A stretch of DNA of 64,000 nt from Oceanitalea sp047302425 (GTDB lineage Bacteria > Actinomycetota > Actinomycetes > Actinomycetales > Actinomycetaceae), in assembly GCF_047302425.1 (NCBI RefSeq), contig NZ_CP154855.1, positions 992,001 to 1,056,000 of the forward strand, in the 5' to 3' direction. Both the position numbers and the translations under genes were made by a program. Shown one piece after another: positions 8,576-17,137 of this stretch. Position 1 is the first letter of the stretch. Each line of letters starts with the position of its first letter. The notes beneath the pieces are model-generated. The model was not told the DNA's origin, did not search any database, and saw nothing but the letters and a program-made list of their open reading frames with translations.

Positions 8576-11500
8576 TCAGCCGAAGGCGGCCTCGAGGAGC
8601 GTGGCCTGCTGCTCCTTGTGGACGCGGCCCGCGCCGGTGGCCGGCGAGGCGGCGGCCGGGCGGGAGACGAGGCGCATCTCGCGCCCACCCAGGGCCTCGC
8701 TCGACAGGTGGTCGGACAGGAAGGTCCACGCGCCCTGGTTGCCGGGCTCGTCCTGGACCCACACGACCTCCGCACCGGGGTAGCGGTCGAGCTCGGCCTT
8801 CACCGCCTCCTGGTCGAGCGGGTAGAGCTGCTCGAGGCGGACGATCGCCGTCGACGTCGCGCCGGTCTTCTCCCGGTGCGCCGCGAGGTCGTAGTAGACC
8901 CGGCCGGAGCACAGGAGGACGCGGCTGACGTCGCCCTCGGTGCCGTTCTGGTCGCCGATGACGGTCCGGAAGGTGCCGCTGGTGAAGTCCTCCAGCGGGG
9001 ACGCCGCCGCACGCAGGCGCAGCAGCTGCTTCGGGGTGAAGGCGACGAGCGGCACGCGCGGGCGGTTGTAGGCCTGCCGGCGCAGCATGTGGAAGTGGTT
9101 GGCCGGGGTGCTCGGCTGGGCCACGATCATGTTCTCCTCCGCGCACAGCTGGAGGAAGCGCTCGATGCGGGCCGAGGAGTGGTCCGGGCCCTGACCCTCG
9201 TAGCCGTGCGGCAGGAGGAGGACGAGCGAGGACCGCTGGCCCCACTTCTGCTCGGAGGAGGAGATGAACTCGTCGACGACGATCTGCGCGCCGTTGACGA
9301 AGTCACCGAACTGGGCCTCCCACAGCACCAGCGCGTCCGGCCGCTCCACGGAGTAGCCGTACTCGAAGGCCATCGCGGCGTACTCGGACAGCGAGGAGTC
9401 GTAGACCCAGAACTTCGCCTGGTCCCCGGTGAGGTACATGAGCGGGGTCCACTCGGCGCCGGTCTCGGCGTCGTGGAAGACCGCGTGGCGCTGGACGAAG
9501 GTGCCGCGGCGGGAGTCCTGCCCCGCCAGGCGCACCGGCGTGCCCTCCATGAGGAGGGAGCCGAAGGCGAGGATCTCCCCGAAGCCCCAGTCGATCTCGC
9601 CCTCGCGGGACATGACCTCGCGCCGCTCGAGGAGCTTGGCGAGCTTGGGGTGGACGTTGAAGCCCTCCGGCGGGCGCACGTGCGCCTTGCCGATGCGGCC
9701 GAGTACCGGCTCGGGGACGGCGGTCTGCCAGCCGACCATCGTGCCGGCGTCGACCTGCTGCGACTCGGGCAGCTCGAGCCCGGCGACCTGCTCGTCCTCG
9801 CGGACGGGCGGGCGCCAGCCGACCTCACGGGTCTCGGTGAAGGCCTTCTCCAGCTCCGCCTGGTAGTCCTGCAGTGCCTGCTCGGCCTGCTCGGGGGTGA
9901 TGTCCCCGCGCCCGACGAGCGCCTCGGTGAAGAGCTTGCGCGTGCTGCGCTTGTTCTCGATGAGGGAGTACATGACCGGCTGGGTCATCGACGGGTCGTC
10001 GCCCTCGTTGTGGCCGCGGCGGCGGTAGCACACGAGGTCGATGATGACGTCCTTGTGGAACTCCTGCCGGTAGGCGTAGGCCAGCTCGGCGACCCGCGCC
10101 ACGGCCTCGGGGTCGTCCCCGTTGACGTGGAAGATCGGCAGCTGCAGGCCCTTGGCCACGTCGGTGGCGTAGTGCGTGGAGCGCGAGCTCGTCGGACCGG
10201 TGGTGAAGCCGATCTGGTTGTTGACGATGATGTGGACCGTGCCGCCGGTGCGGTAGCCGCGCAGCTGGGACAGCTGCAGGGTCTCGATCACCACGCCCTG
10301 ACCGGCGAAGGCGGCGTCGCCGTGGATGAGGATCGGCAGGACGGAGAAGCCCTGCTGGCCGAGGTCGATGCGGTCCTGCTTGGCGCGGGTGACGCCCTCG
10401 AGGACGCCGTTGACGGCCTCGAGGTGCGAGGGGTTGGCCGCGAGGTAGACCCGGGTCTGCTCCCCGGTGTGCGCGGTGAACTCACCGACGGTGCCGAGGT
10501 GGTACTTGACGTCGCCGGAGCCCTGGATGGACCGCGGGTCCTGGTTGCCCTCGAACTCGGAGAAGATCTGGGCGTAGGACTTTCCGGCGATGTTCGCCAG
10601 CACGTTGAGCCGCCCGCGGTGGGCCATGCCGATCGCGACCTCGTCCAGGCCGTCGCGCGCCGCGCCGGTGAGGATGGTGTCGAGCATCGGGATGAGCGAC
10701 TCACCACCCTCGAGGCTGAAGCGCTTCTGCCCGACGTACTTCGTCTGGAGGAAGGTCTCGAAGGCCTCCGCCTGGCCGAGCTTGCGCAGGATCTGCAGCT
10801 GCTCCTCCGGGGAGGGCTTCTGGTAGGGCGTCTCGAGCCGGGACTGCATCCAGCGGCGCTCGACCGGGTCCTGCAGGTGCATGTACTCGATGCCGATGGT
10901 GCGGCAGTACGTGTCGCGCAGGATGCCGAGGATGTCCCGGAAGGGCAGCCGCGAGGTGCCGGCGAAGCCGCCGGTGGGGAAGGTGCGGTCCAGGTCCCAC
11001 AGCGACAGCCCGTGGTTGGTGATGTCGAGGTCGGGGTGACGGCGCTGGCGGTAGGTCAGCGGGTCGGTGTCCGCCATGAGGTGGCCGCGGGAGCGGTAGG
11101 CGTGGATGACCTCGGCGATGCGGGCGGGCTTGCCCATGTCGGTCTCGGGGTCCACGTGGACGTCGCGCTGCCAGCGCACGGGCTCGTAGGGCACGCGCAG
11201 CGAGGCGAAGACGCGGTCGTAGAAGCCGTCCTGGCCGAGGAGCTTCTCCTCGAGGACCCGGAGGAACTCACCCGATGCCGCGCCCTGGATGATGCGGTGG
11301 TCATAGGTCGAGGTGAGCGTGAGGACCTTCGAGACACCGGCGCGCGCCAGCGTCTCCTCCGAGGCCCCCTTGTACTCGGCGGGGTAGTCCAGCGCGCCGA
11401 CGCCCACGATCGTGCCCTGCCCGACCATGAGCCGCGGCATCGAGTGGACGGTGCCGATGGTGCCGGGGTTGGTCAGCGTGATCGTCGTGCCGGCGAAGTC

Positions 11501-12427
11501 GTCGACGGTGAGCTTGTTGTTGCGCGCCTTGCGCACGAGCTCCTCGTAGGCCACCCGGAACTGGTTGAAGTCCATCGCGTCGGCCCCCTTGATGGAGGGG
11601 ACGAGCAGCTGGCGGGTGCCGTCGGGCTTGGGCAGGTCGATGGCCAGGCCGAAGTTGACGCTCGCCGGCTGGGTCATCGCCGGCTTGCCGTCGACCTCCG
11701 CGTACGAGGCGTTCATCTCCGGCAGCTTGCCCAGCGCCTCGACGACGGCGTAGCCGATGAGGTGGGTGAAGGACACCTTGCCGCCGCGCCCGCGGGCGAG
11801 GTGGTTGTTGATGACGATGCGGTTGTCCGCGAGGAGCTTGGCCGGGACGGCGCGCACGCTCGTCGCGGTGGGCACCTCGAGGCTGGCGTCCATGTTCTTG
11901 ACGACGCGCGCGGCCGGGCCGCGGAGCTTGACCGTGCCGTCCGCGGGCGCAGCGACGCGCTGGCGGGAGGCGGGCGTGGAGGTGTAGCCGGCGACGGCGG
12001 GCTGCGCGGCCGCCTCCGGGGCGGGCTCCGCCGCCACGGTCTCGGCGACCTTGCGTGCCTGCGGCGCGGGCGCCGGGTTGTCGGCCGTGGTGTCCGAGCC
12101 GGGCACCGCCGTGGGCCGGGCCTCGTCGGCACTGCTCGTCGAGCGGGCGGTCGGGGCCGGGCTCGGGTCGGCAGCGGGCGCGTCGGCGCGGTCGCTCGTC
12201 CCGGCGGAGGGCGGCTGCTGCGGCGCGGAGGGCTGCTGCGCACCCGCCGTCGTCCGCGGTGCGCTGTCGGTGGCGCCGTTGCCGGGCTCGTAGTCCTTGA
12301 AGAACTCCCACCACGCGGGGTCGACCAGCGCGGGGTCCTTCTTGTACTGCTCGAAGAGCTCTTCGATGAGCCATTCATTCGTGCCGAACGCGGCGGCAGC
12401 GGGGTCAGGGTGCTCCTGAGTGGACAC
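8576..12427 (-). CDS. kgd: Multifunctional 2-oxoglutarate metabolism enzyme Kgd (E1 with fused E2-like domain)
   Basis: About 1283 residues, the size of mycobacterial Kgd/SucA (~1230). Order: a short N-terminal helix segment (FGTNEWLIEELFEQYKKD); an Ala/Pro-rich linker; an acyltransferase-like E2 domain ending around residue 380 with YDHRIIQGAASG; then the thiamine-diphosphate E1 with HGDAAFAGQG (~700) and NNQIGFTT (~734). The lipoyl domain of true E2 is absent, as in the family. It works as the E1 of the 2-oxoglutarate dehydrogenase complex and can also decarboxylate 2-oxoglutarate or form 2-hydroxy-3-oxoadipate. GTG 12427 is preferred over the upstream ATG 12535, whose extra 36 residues (MAGTRLPAPSG...) look non-conserved. 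In mycobacteria GarA inhibits Kgd; garA is not in this window. Confidence 0.95.
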   Translation of the reverse strand: MSTQEHPDPAAAAFGTNEWLIEELFEQYKKDPALVDPAWWEFFKDYEPGNGATDSAPRTTAGAQQPSAPQQPPSAGTSDRADAPAADPSPAPTARSTSSADEARPTAVPGSDTTADNPAPAPQARKVAETVAAEPAPEAAAQPAVAGYTSTPASRQRVAAPADGTVKLRGPAARVVKNMDASLEVPTATSVRAVPAKLLADNRIVINNHLARGRGGKVSFTHLIGYAVVEALGKLPEMNASYAEVDGKPAMTQPASVNFGLAIDLPKPDGTRQLLVPSIKGADAMDFNQFRVAYEELVRKARNNKLTVDDFAGTTITLTNPGTIGTVHSMPRLMVGQGTIVGVGALDYPAEYKGASEETLARAGVSKVLTLTSTYDHRIIQGAASGEFLRVLEEKLLGQDGFYDRVFASLRVPYEPVRWQRDVHVDPETDMGKPARIAEVIHAYRSRGHLMADTDPLTYRQRRHPDLDITNHGLSLWDLDRTFPTGGFAGTSRLPFRDILGILRDTYCRTIGIEYMHLQDPVERRWMQSRLETPYQKPSPEEQLQILRKLGQAEAFETFLQTKYVGQKRFSLEGGESLIPMLDTILTGAARDGLDEVAIGMAHRGRLNVLANIAGKSYAQIFSEFEGNQDPRSIQGSGDVKYHLGTVGEFTAHTGEQTRVYLAANPSHLEAVNGVLEGVTRAKQDRIDLGQQGFSVLPILIHGDAAFAGQGVVIETLQLSQLRGYRTGGTVHIIVNNQIGFTTGPTSSRSTHYATDVAKGLQLPIFHVNGDDPEAVARVAELAYAYRQEFHKDVIIDLVCYRRRGHNEGDDPSMTQPVMYSLIENKRSTRKLFTEALVGRGDITPEQAEQALQDYQAELEKAFTETREVGWRPPVREDEQVAGLELPESQQVDAGTMVGWQTAVPEPVLGRIGKAHVRPPEGFNVHPKLAKLLERREVMSREGEIDWGFGEILAFGSLLMEGTPVRLAGQDSRRGTFVQRHAVFHDAETGAEWTPLMYLTGDQAKFWVYDSSLSEYAAMAFEYGYSVERPDALVLWEAQFGDFVNGAQIVVDEFISSSEQKWGQRSSLVLLLPHGYEGQGPDHSSARIERFLQLCAEENMIVAQPSTPANHFHMLRRQAYNRPRVPLVAFTPKQLLRLRAAASPLEDFTSGTFRTVIGDQNGTEGDVSRVLLCSGRVYYDLAAHREKTGATSTAIVRLEQLYPLDQEAVKAELDRYPGAEVVWVQDEPGNQGAWTFLSDHLSSEALGGREMRLVSRPAAASPATGAGRVHKEQQATLLEAAFG

Positions 12428-12593
12428 TTCGGGGATCGCCCTCTTCCGAGACGTGTGTGGATGGAGGAGAAAGTGCCCTTCCAGCGTAGGTGATCGATCC
12501 CATCCGGACGGAGCCGGGAGCCGGGTTCCGGCCATATCAGGTGCCCTGCGAGCGCGCCTCGGACCTCAGTCCCAACCGGCGGTCAAGGCAGTG

Positions 12594-13712
12594 TCAGGCG
12601 GGGCCCTGCATCGTCCCCGCGGACCGTGGGAGCCGGGGTCCGCGCACCGGAAGACGCAGTCGGACCGTCGCTCCCTCCCCGGCCTGGGAGTCGGCGACCT
12701 CGATCGTGCCCCCGTGGATCGCCACGGCCCAGCGGGAGATCGCCAGGCCGAGACCGGTGCCGCCCGTGCTCGCCCGGCCGGTGAGCGACGGGCTGTTCCC
12801 CCGCTGGAAGCGCTCGAAGACCCGCTCCCGGTCGGCGGGCGGGATGCCGGCGCCGGAGTCGACGACGTCGATGACGACCTCCCCGCGCAGGGCGGCGGCG
12901 GAGGCGCGGACCGAGACGAGCGTGCCGGGCGGCGTGTGCCGCACCGCGTTGTCGAGCAGGTTGGCCAGGACCTGGGAGATGCGGACGGGGTCGACGCGCA
13001 GCCGCAGCTCGGGCGGGTCCACCCTGACCTCCCAGCGCACGTCCCGGCCCGCGGCGCTCGCGGCCGCCGCCGCCTCCGCGACGGCGTCGTCGACGAGGGT
13101 GCGCACGGCGACGTCCTCGAGCTCGAGCCCGACGACGCCCGCCTCGACCCGGGAGAGGTCGAGGAGGTAGCCGACGAGCCGCCCCAGCCGCTGGGTCTGG
13201 CGCAACGCCCCCTCGAGAGCCTCGGGCGTGGCCGGCACGACGCCGTCGGCGAGGTTCTCCAGCTGGGCCTGCAGCGCGGCGACGGGTGTGCGCAGCTCGT
13301 GGGAGACGTTCGCGACGATCTCGCGGTGGGCGGTGTCCACCGAGGCGAGGTCCTCGGCCATCTGGTTGAAGGCCCGCGCCAGCTCGCCGACCTCGTCGCT
13401 GCTCGAGGCGGTGACCCGCCGCGAGTAGTCCCCGCGGGCCATCGCGCGGGCCGCCGCGGTCATCTCCCGCAGCGGGGACGTCATGCCGTGCGCGAGGACC
13501 TGGGTGACGACGAGCGCCGAGACGATCGCGAGCGGGAAGGTCCGGGTGGGCCCGAGCTCGTAGCGCAGCCCCAGCCACGTGATGAAGGCCGCGGCCGTCA
13601 CGGTGACGGCGACGAGCACGCCGAGCTTGATCTTGAGGGAGCGGAAGCGGTCGAGCGGGCGGGACATCCGCAGCCCCCCGCGGGCGTGCCGCGCGCCGGC
13701 CGGCCCGCTCAC
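12594..13712 (-). CDS. Sensor histidine kinase with HAMP domain
   Basis: About 372 residues. Two membrane helices (about 30-50 and 58-77) are separated by only ~7 residues (ELGPTRT), so there is no real external sensing domain and the stimulus is probably sensed in or at the membrane. A HAMP domain follows, then the H box VANVSHELRTPVAAL with phosphorylated H138, N box NLLDNAVRHTPPG, G1 DSGAGIPP and G2 GGTGLGLAI. Its GTG overlaps the stop of the response regulator (GTGA), so the two are co-translated. An alternative start is ATG 13667. The ligand is unknown. Confidence 0.9.
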   Translation of the reverse strand: MSGPAGARHARGGLRMSRPLDRFRSLKIKLGVLVAVTVTAAAFITWLGLRYELGPTRTFPLAIVSALVVTQVLAHGMTSPLREMTAAARAMARGDYSRRVTASSSDEVGELARAFNQMAEDLASVDTAHREIVANVSHELRTPVAALQAQLENLADGVVPATPEALEGALRQTQRLGRLVGYLLDLSRVEAGVVGLELEDVAVRTLVDDAVAEAAAAASAAGRDVRWEVRVDPPELRLRVDPVRISQVLANLLDNAVRHTPPGTLVSVRASAAALRGEVVIDVVDSGAGIPPADRERVFERFQRGNSPSLTGRASTGGTGLGLAISRWAVAIHGGTIEVADSQAGEGATVRLRLPVRGPRLPRSAGTMQGPA

Positions 13713-14452
13713 GGTGCCCCCGGCGCGTCCTCGGTCGGTTCGAGCGCGTAGCCGACGCCGTGGACGGTGCGCACGAGGTCGGCGCCGAGCTTGCGGCGCA
13801 GCGCCTTGACGTGGGAGTCGACGGTGCGGGTCCCGGACGCGTCGGCCCAGTCCCACACCTCCGCGAGGAGCTTCTCGCGCGAGAAGACGGTGCGCGGGCT
13901 GGAGGCCAGGCACACGAGGAGGTCGAACTCGGTGGGGGTGAGATGGGCCTCGTCACCGCGCCGGCGCACCCGGCGCTGGCTGCGGTCGATCTCGAGGTCC
14001 CCGAGGAGCAGCGGCGCCTCGGCCGGCTCCCCGGTCTGCTCGACCGCGGTGCGCCGGGCCCGCTCGGCGCGCCGCAGCAGCGCCTTGAGGCGGGCGAGGA
14101 GCTCGCGCATGGAGAAGGGCTTGGTCATGTAGTCGTCGGCGCCCACGCCGAGGCCGACGAGGATGTCGGTCTCGTCGTCGCGCGCGGTGAGCATGAGGAC
14201 GGGCACCTCCCGCTCGGCCTGGATCCGGCGGCACACCTCGAGGCCGTCGAGCCCGGGCAGCATGACGTCGAGCACGACGACGTCGGGCAGGAAGGTGCGG
14301 GCGGCCGCCACCCCGCCGGGACCGTCGCCGGCGATCTCGACCCGCCAGCCCTCGGCGGAGAGGCGGTGGGCGATCTGCGCGGCGATGTCCGGCTCGTCCT
14401 CGACGACGAGCACCCGGGTGGCGTCGGTGGTGGGGGGACCGGTGGGGGCCAT
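13709..14452 (-). CDS. OmpR/PhoB-family response regulator
   Basis: 247 residues. The receiver domain has the acidic pair in VVEDEPD, phospho-acceptor D62 in VVVLDVMLPGLDG, the conserved Thr/Ser region in MLTARD and Lys in TKPFSM. A winged-helix DNA-binding domain follows (LTPTEFDLLVCLA; SHVKALRRKLGADLVRTVHGVGY). It is the partner of the overlapping histidine kinase. Targets are not evident. It is divergently transcribed from the CNNM transporter genes, so these could be regulated by it, but that is only inference. Confidence 0.93.
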   Translation of the reverse strand: MAPTGPPTTDATRVLVVEDEPDIAAQIAHRLSAEGWRVEIAGDGPGGVAAARTFLPDVVVLDVMLPGLDGLEVCRRIQAEREVPVLMLTARDDETDILVGLGVGADDYMTKPFSMRELLARLKALLRRAERARRTAVEQTGEPAEAPLLLGDLEIDRSQRRVRRRGDEAHLTPTEFDLLVCLASSPRTVFSREKLLAEVWDWADASGTRTVDSHVKALRRKLGADLVRTVHGVGYALEPTEDAPGAP

Positions 14453-14522
14453 GGGTGCACTCTGGCACACCGGTGCCCGGGCATACCCGCCGCACGCCCG
14501 CTCCCGGTATCGTGTCCGCACT

Positions 14523-14675
14523 ATGGCGCAGCAGCAGACCAGCCCGCAGGAGGCTCCCGCGCAGCCCGACGCGGAACCCGCGAGTCCCGGGGCGTCCGAG
14601 GAAGCGGACGCCGAGCCCCCGAGTCCCAGCGGCGTCCTCGCCGCCCCCTCCCGGCCGGGAGCGCGCCGGTGCTGA
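14523..14675 (+). CDS. Possible 50-residue Pro/Ala/Gln-rich leader ORF
   Basis: ATG 14523 opens a 50-codon frame rich in Q, P, A, E and S, with the composition of a disordered actinobacterial protein tail. Its stop overlaps the GTG of the CNNM gene (14669) in a different frame. It may be a translationally coupled leader, a displaced N-terminal extension of the CNNM protein (one frameshift would fuse them), or chance. No folded domain is present. Confidence 0.3.
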   Translation: MAQQQTSPQEAPAQPDAEPASPGASEEADAEPPSPSGVLAAPSRPGARRC

Positions 14676-15979
14676 CCGAGTGGCTCCTCGTCCTGCTCGG
14701 CGTGGTCCTCACCGCCGGCACCGCCGTCTTCGTCGCGGCGGAGTTCTCCCTCGTGGCGATGGACCCGGCCACCGTCGACCGGCGCGTCGCCGCCGGTGAC
14801 AGGCGCGCCGTCGGCGTGCAGCGGGCCCTGCGCCACCTGTCGACCGAGCTCTCCGGTGCCCAGGTGGGCATCACGCTCACCACCGTCCTGCTCGGCTACA
14901 CGGCCCAGTCGGCGCTCGTCACCCTCCTCACCGGACCGCTCGGCTCCACCGGGCTGGCCACGGCCGCCGCCGGCGCGACCGCCGTCGTCGTCTCCCTCGT
15001 GCTCGTCAACGCCTTCTCCATGCTCTTCGGCGAGCTCGTCCCCAAGAACCTCGCGCTCGCCGACCCCTTCGCGACGGCGGGGGTCGTGGCGCCCCTTCAG
15101 CGCGCCTTCACCCGGCTGCTGCGGCCGGTCATCTCCCTCCTCAACGGCAACGCCAACGCGATCCTGCGCCGCTTCGGGGTGGAGCCGGTCGAGGAGCTCG
15201 CCGGCGGGCGCTCGGCCAGCGAGCTCGCCGCGCTCGTCCGCCGCTCCGCGGAGCAGGGCACCCTCGACATCGGCACCGCGACCCTGCTCACCCGCTCCAT
15301 CGGGATCGGCGCGCTCACCGCCGTCGACGTCATGACCGACCGGGTGCGGATGACGGCGCTGCCGCGCACCGCCACGGCTGCCGACGTCGTCGCCGCCGCC
15401 CGCCGCACCGGCCACTCCCGTTTCCCCGTCCTCGGTGACGACGACGACGACGTCGTCGGTCTGGTCAACCTGCGCCGCGCCATCGCCGTCCCCCACGAGC
15501 GTCGCGCGGAGGTCCCGGTGACGGCCGGCTCCCTCATGATCCCGGCGCCCCGGGTCCCCGAGACGCTCGAGCTGGCGGCCCTGCTCGTCTCCCTGCGCGA
15601 CGACGGCATGCAGATGGCCGTCGTCGTCGACGAGTACGGCGGCACGTCGGGCATCGTCACGCTCGAGGACGTCGTCGAGGAGATCGTCGGCGAGGTCTCC
15701 GACGAGCACGACCGCCGCCGCACCGGCGCCCACGAGACCTCCGACGGCAGCTGGGTGGTGCCCGGCGTCATGCGTCCCGACGAGCTCGCCCACCTCGCCC
15801 AGCTCGTCGTGCCCGACGACGGCCCCTACGAGACCCTCGGCGGCCTCGTCATGGCCCGGCTCGGCCGGATCGCCGAGGTCGGCGACGAGGTCGAGCTGCC
15901 CGGGGTGCTCCTGCGGGTCGAGCTCATGGACGGGCGGCGCATCGAGCGCCTGCGCGTGCGGGGGAGGGTCGACGCATGA
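14669..15979 (+). CDS. CNNM/CorC-type membrane protein with DUF21, CBS pair and CorC_HlyC domain
   Basis: 436 residues. The N-terminal DUF21 domain has three to four membrane helices with the family motif NAFSMLFGELVPKNLAL. Two CBS motifs follow, recognisable by TRSIGIGALTAVDVMTDR and VVDEYGGTSGIVTLEDVVEEIVG, and then a C-terminal CorC_HlyC domain (ELPGVLLRVELMDG). This family is implicated in Mg2+ and Co2+ export and was earlier labelled haemolysin-like. The GTG start lacks a clear ribosome site, so expression may depend on the short ORF upstream. It overlaps the next paralogue by ATGA. Confidence 0.9.
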   Translation: MLTEWLLVLLGVVLTAGTAVFVAAEFSLVAMDPATVDRRVAAGDRRAVGVQRALRHLSTELSGAQVGITLTTVLLGYTAQSALVTLLTGPLGSTGLATAAAGATAVVVSLVLVNAFSMLFGELVPKNLALADPFATAGVVAPLQRAFTRLLRPVISLLNGNANAILRRFGVEPVEELAGGRSASELAALVRRSAEQGTLDIGTATLLTRSIGIGALTAVDVMTDRVRMTALPRTATAADVVAAARRTGHSRFPVLGDDDDDVVGLVNLRRAIAVPHERRAEVPVTAGSLMIPAPRVPETLELAALLVSLRDDGMQMAVVVDEYGGTSGIVTLEDVVEEIVGEVSDEHDRRRTGAHETSDGSWVVPGVMRPDELAHLAQLVVPDDGPYETLGGLVMARLGRIAEVGDEVELPGVLLRVELMDGRRIERLRVRGRVDA

Positions 15980-17022
15980 GCTCGGGAACCGCGCTCCTCC
16001 TCGGCCTCGTCCTGCTCGTGGCCAATGCCTTCTTCGTGGGCGCCGAGTTCGCGATCATGTCCGCCCGCCGCAGCCGGGTGGAGCCACTCGCCGAGACCTC
16101 TCGCCGGGCTCGCACCGTGCTGTGGGCCATGGAGCACGCGACGCTCATGATGGCCTGCGCCCAGCTCGGCATCACCGTGTGCTCCACGGGGATCGGTGCG
16201 GTGGCCGAGCCGGCGATCGCGCGGCTCGTCGAGGCCCCGCTCATGGACCTCGGGCTGCCGGCGGCGTCCGCGCACGTCGTCGGCTTCGCCGTCGCGCTCG
16301 CGCTCGTCATCTACCTGCACGTCGTCGTCGGCGAGATGGTGCCCAAGAACCTCGCGGTCACCAGCCCGGAGAAGGCGGCGATGTGGTTCGGCCCGCCGCT
16401 CGTCCTCATCTCCCGCGTGCTGTCGCCGCTCATCCGGGCGCTCAACGCGCTGGCCAACCTCGTGCTGCGCCTCGTGGGCGTCGAGCCCAAGGACGAGGTC
16501 GCCTCGGCCTTCACCGCGGAGGAGGTCGCCGCGATCATCGAGCGCTCCCAGCGCGAGGGGGTGCTCGAGGACGAGCTGGGACTGCTGTCCGGGGCGCTGG
16601 AGTTCTCGGAGAAGAACGCCGCCGAGGTCATGGTCGCCGATGAGAACCTCGTCACCCTGGAGGACGGGACGACCCCCGAGACCTTCGAGACGGCGGTCGC
16701 GCGCACCGGTTTCTCCCGCTTCCCGGTGCGCAACCTCGCGGGGGAGGTGCACGGCTACCTCCACATCAAGGACGTGCTCTACGCCGACGGCGCGCTACGG
16801 AGCCAGCCGGTGCCCCACTGGCGGGTGCGCGCACTGCCCAGAGTGGCGCCATCGGACGAGATCGAGGACGTCCTGGCCGTCATGCAGCGGACCGGGACGC
16901 ACCTCGCCGGGGTGGGGGGCGCGGGCGGCCCGACCGTCGGCGTCGTCTTCCTCGAGGACATTCTCGAGGAGCTCGTCGGAGAGGTCTCTGACTCGATGCA
17001 GCGCCACAGCGCCGGCTCCTGA
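15976..17022 (+). CDS. Second CNNM-type membrane protein (DUF21 and CBS pair)
   Basis: 348 residues, paralogous to the preceding gene. DUF21 has LLVANAFFVGAEFAIMSARR and VVGEMVPKNLAVTSPEKAA, and the CBS pair contains FSRFPVRN and VGVVFLEDILEELVGEVSD. It stops soon after the second CBS motif and has no CorC_HlyC domain. The tandem pair of one long and one short CNNM protein is common in actinobacteria, and the two may act as a heteromer in divalent-cation homeostasis. The ATG lies inside the stop of the first gene. Confidence 0.9.
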   Translation: MSSGTALLLGLVLLVANAFFVGAEFAIMSARRSRVEPLAETSRRARTVLWAMEHATLMMACAQLGITVCSTGIGAVAEPAIARLVEAPLMDLGLPAASAHVVGFAVALALVIYLHVVVGEMVPKNLAVTSPEKAAMWFGPPLVLISRVLSPLIRALNALANLVLRLVGVEPKDEVASAFTAEEVAAIIERSQREGVLEDELGLLSGALEFSEKNAAEVMVADENLVTLEDGTTPETFETAVARTGFSRFPVRNLAGEVHGYLHIKDVLYADGALRSQPVPHWRVRALPRVAPSDEIEDVLAVMQRTGTHLAGVGGAGGPTVGVVFLEDILEELVGEVSDSMQRHSAGS

Positions 17023-17137
17023 ACCACTCCTGCACAGGGTGCGACGCGATTGTGGACTCCGCGCCGCCGGTGTCGTTACTGTTTCGTGATACGCCGGTCC
17101 GCCGGCGTGCCCTCCATCTCCACCCGAAAGGTTCCCT

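Noticed and set aside
8564..12493. Long plus-strand frame of about 1300 codons opposite kgd
   Set aside because: It is the antisense of a clearly recognisable enzyme; GC-rich codon bias keeps the opposite frame open.
14453..15793. Upstream extension of the response-regulator frame on the minus strand
   Set aside because: The receiver domain begins properly after ATG 14452, and the extension is antisense to the CNNM gene.
17023..17137. Cyclic di-AMP (ydaO-type) riboswitch before the M23 gene
   Set aside because: Such riboswitches often precede cell-wall hydrolase genes, but the 115-base gap is too short and the conserved helices are not seen.
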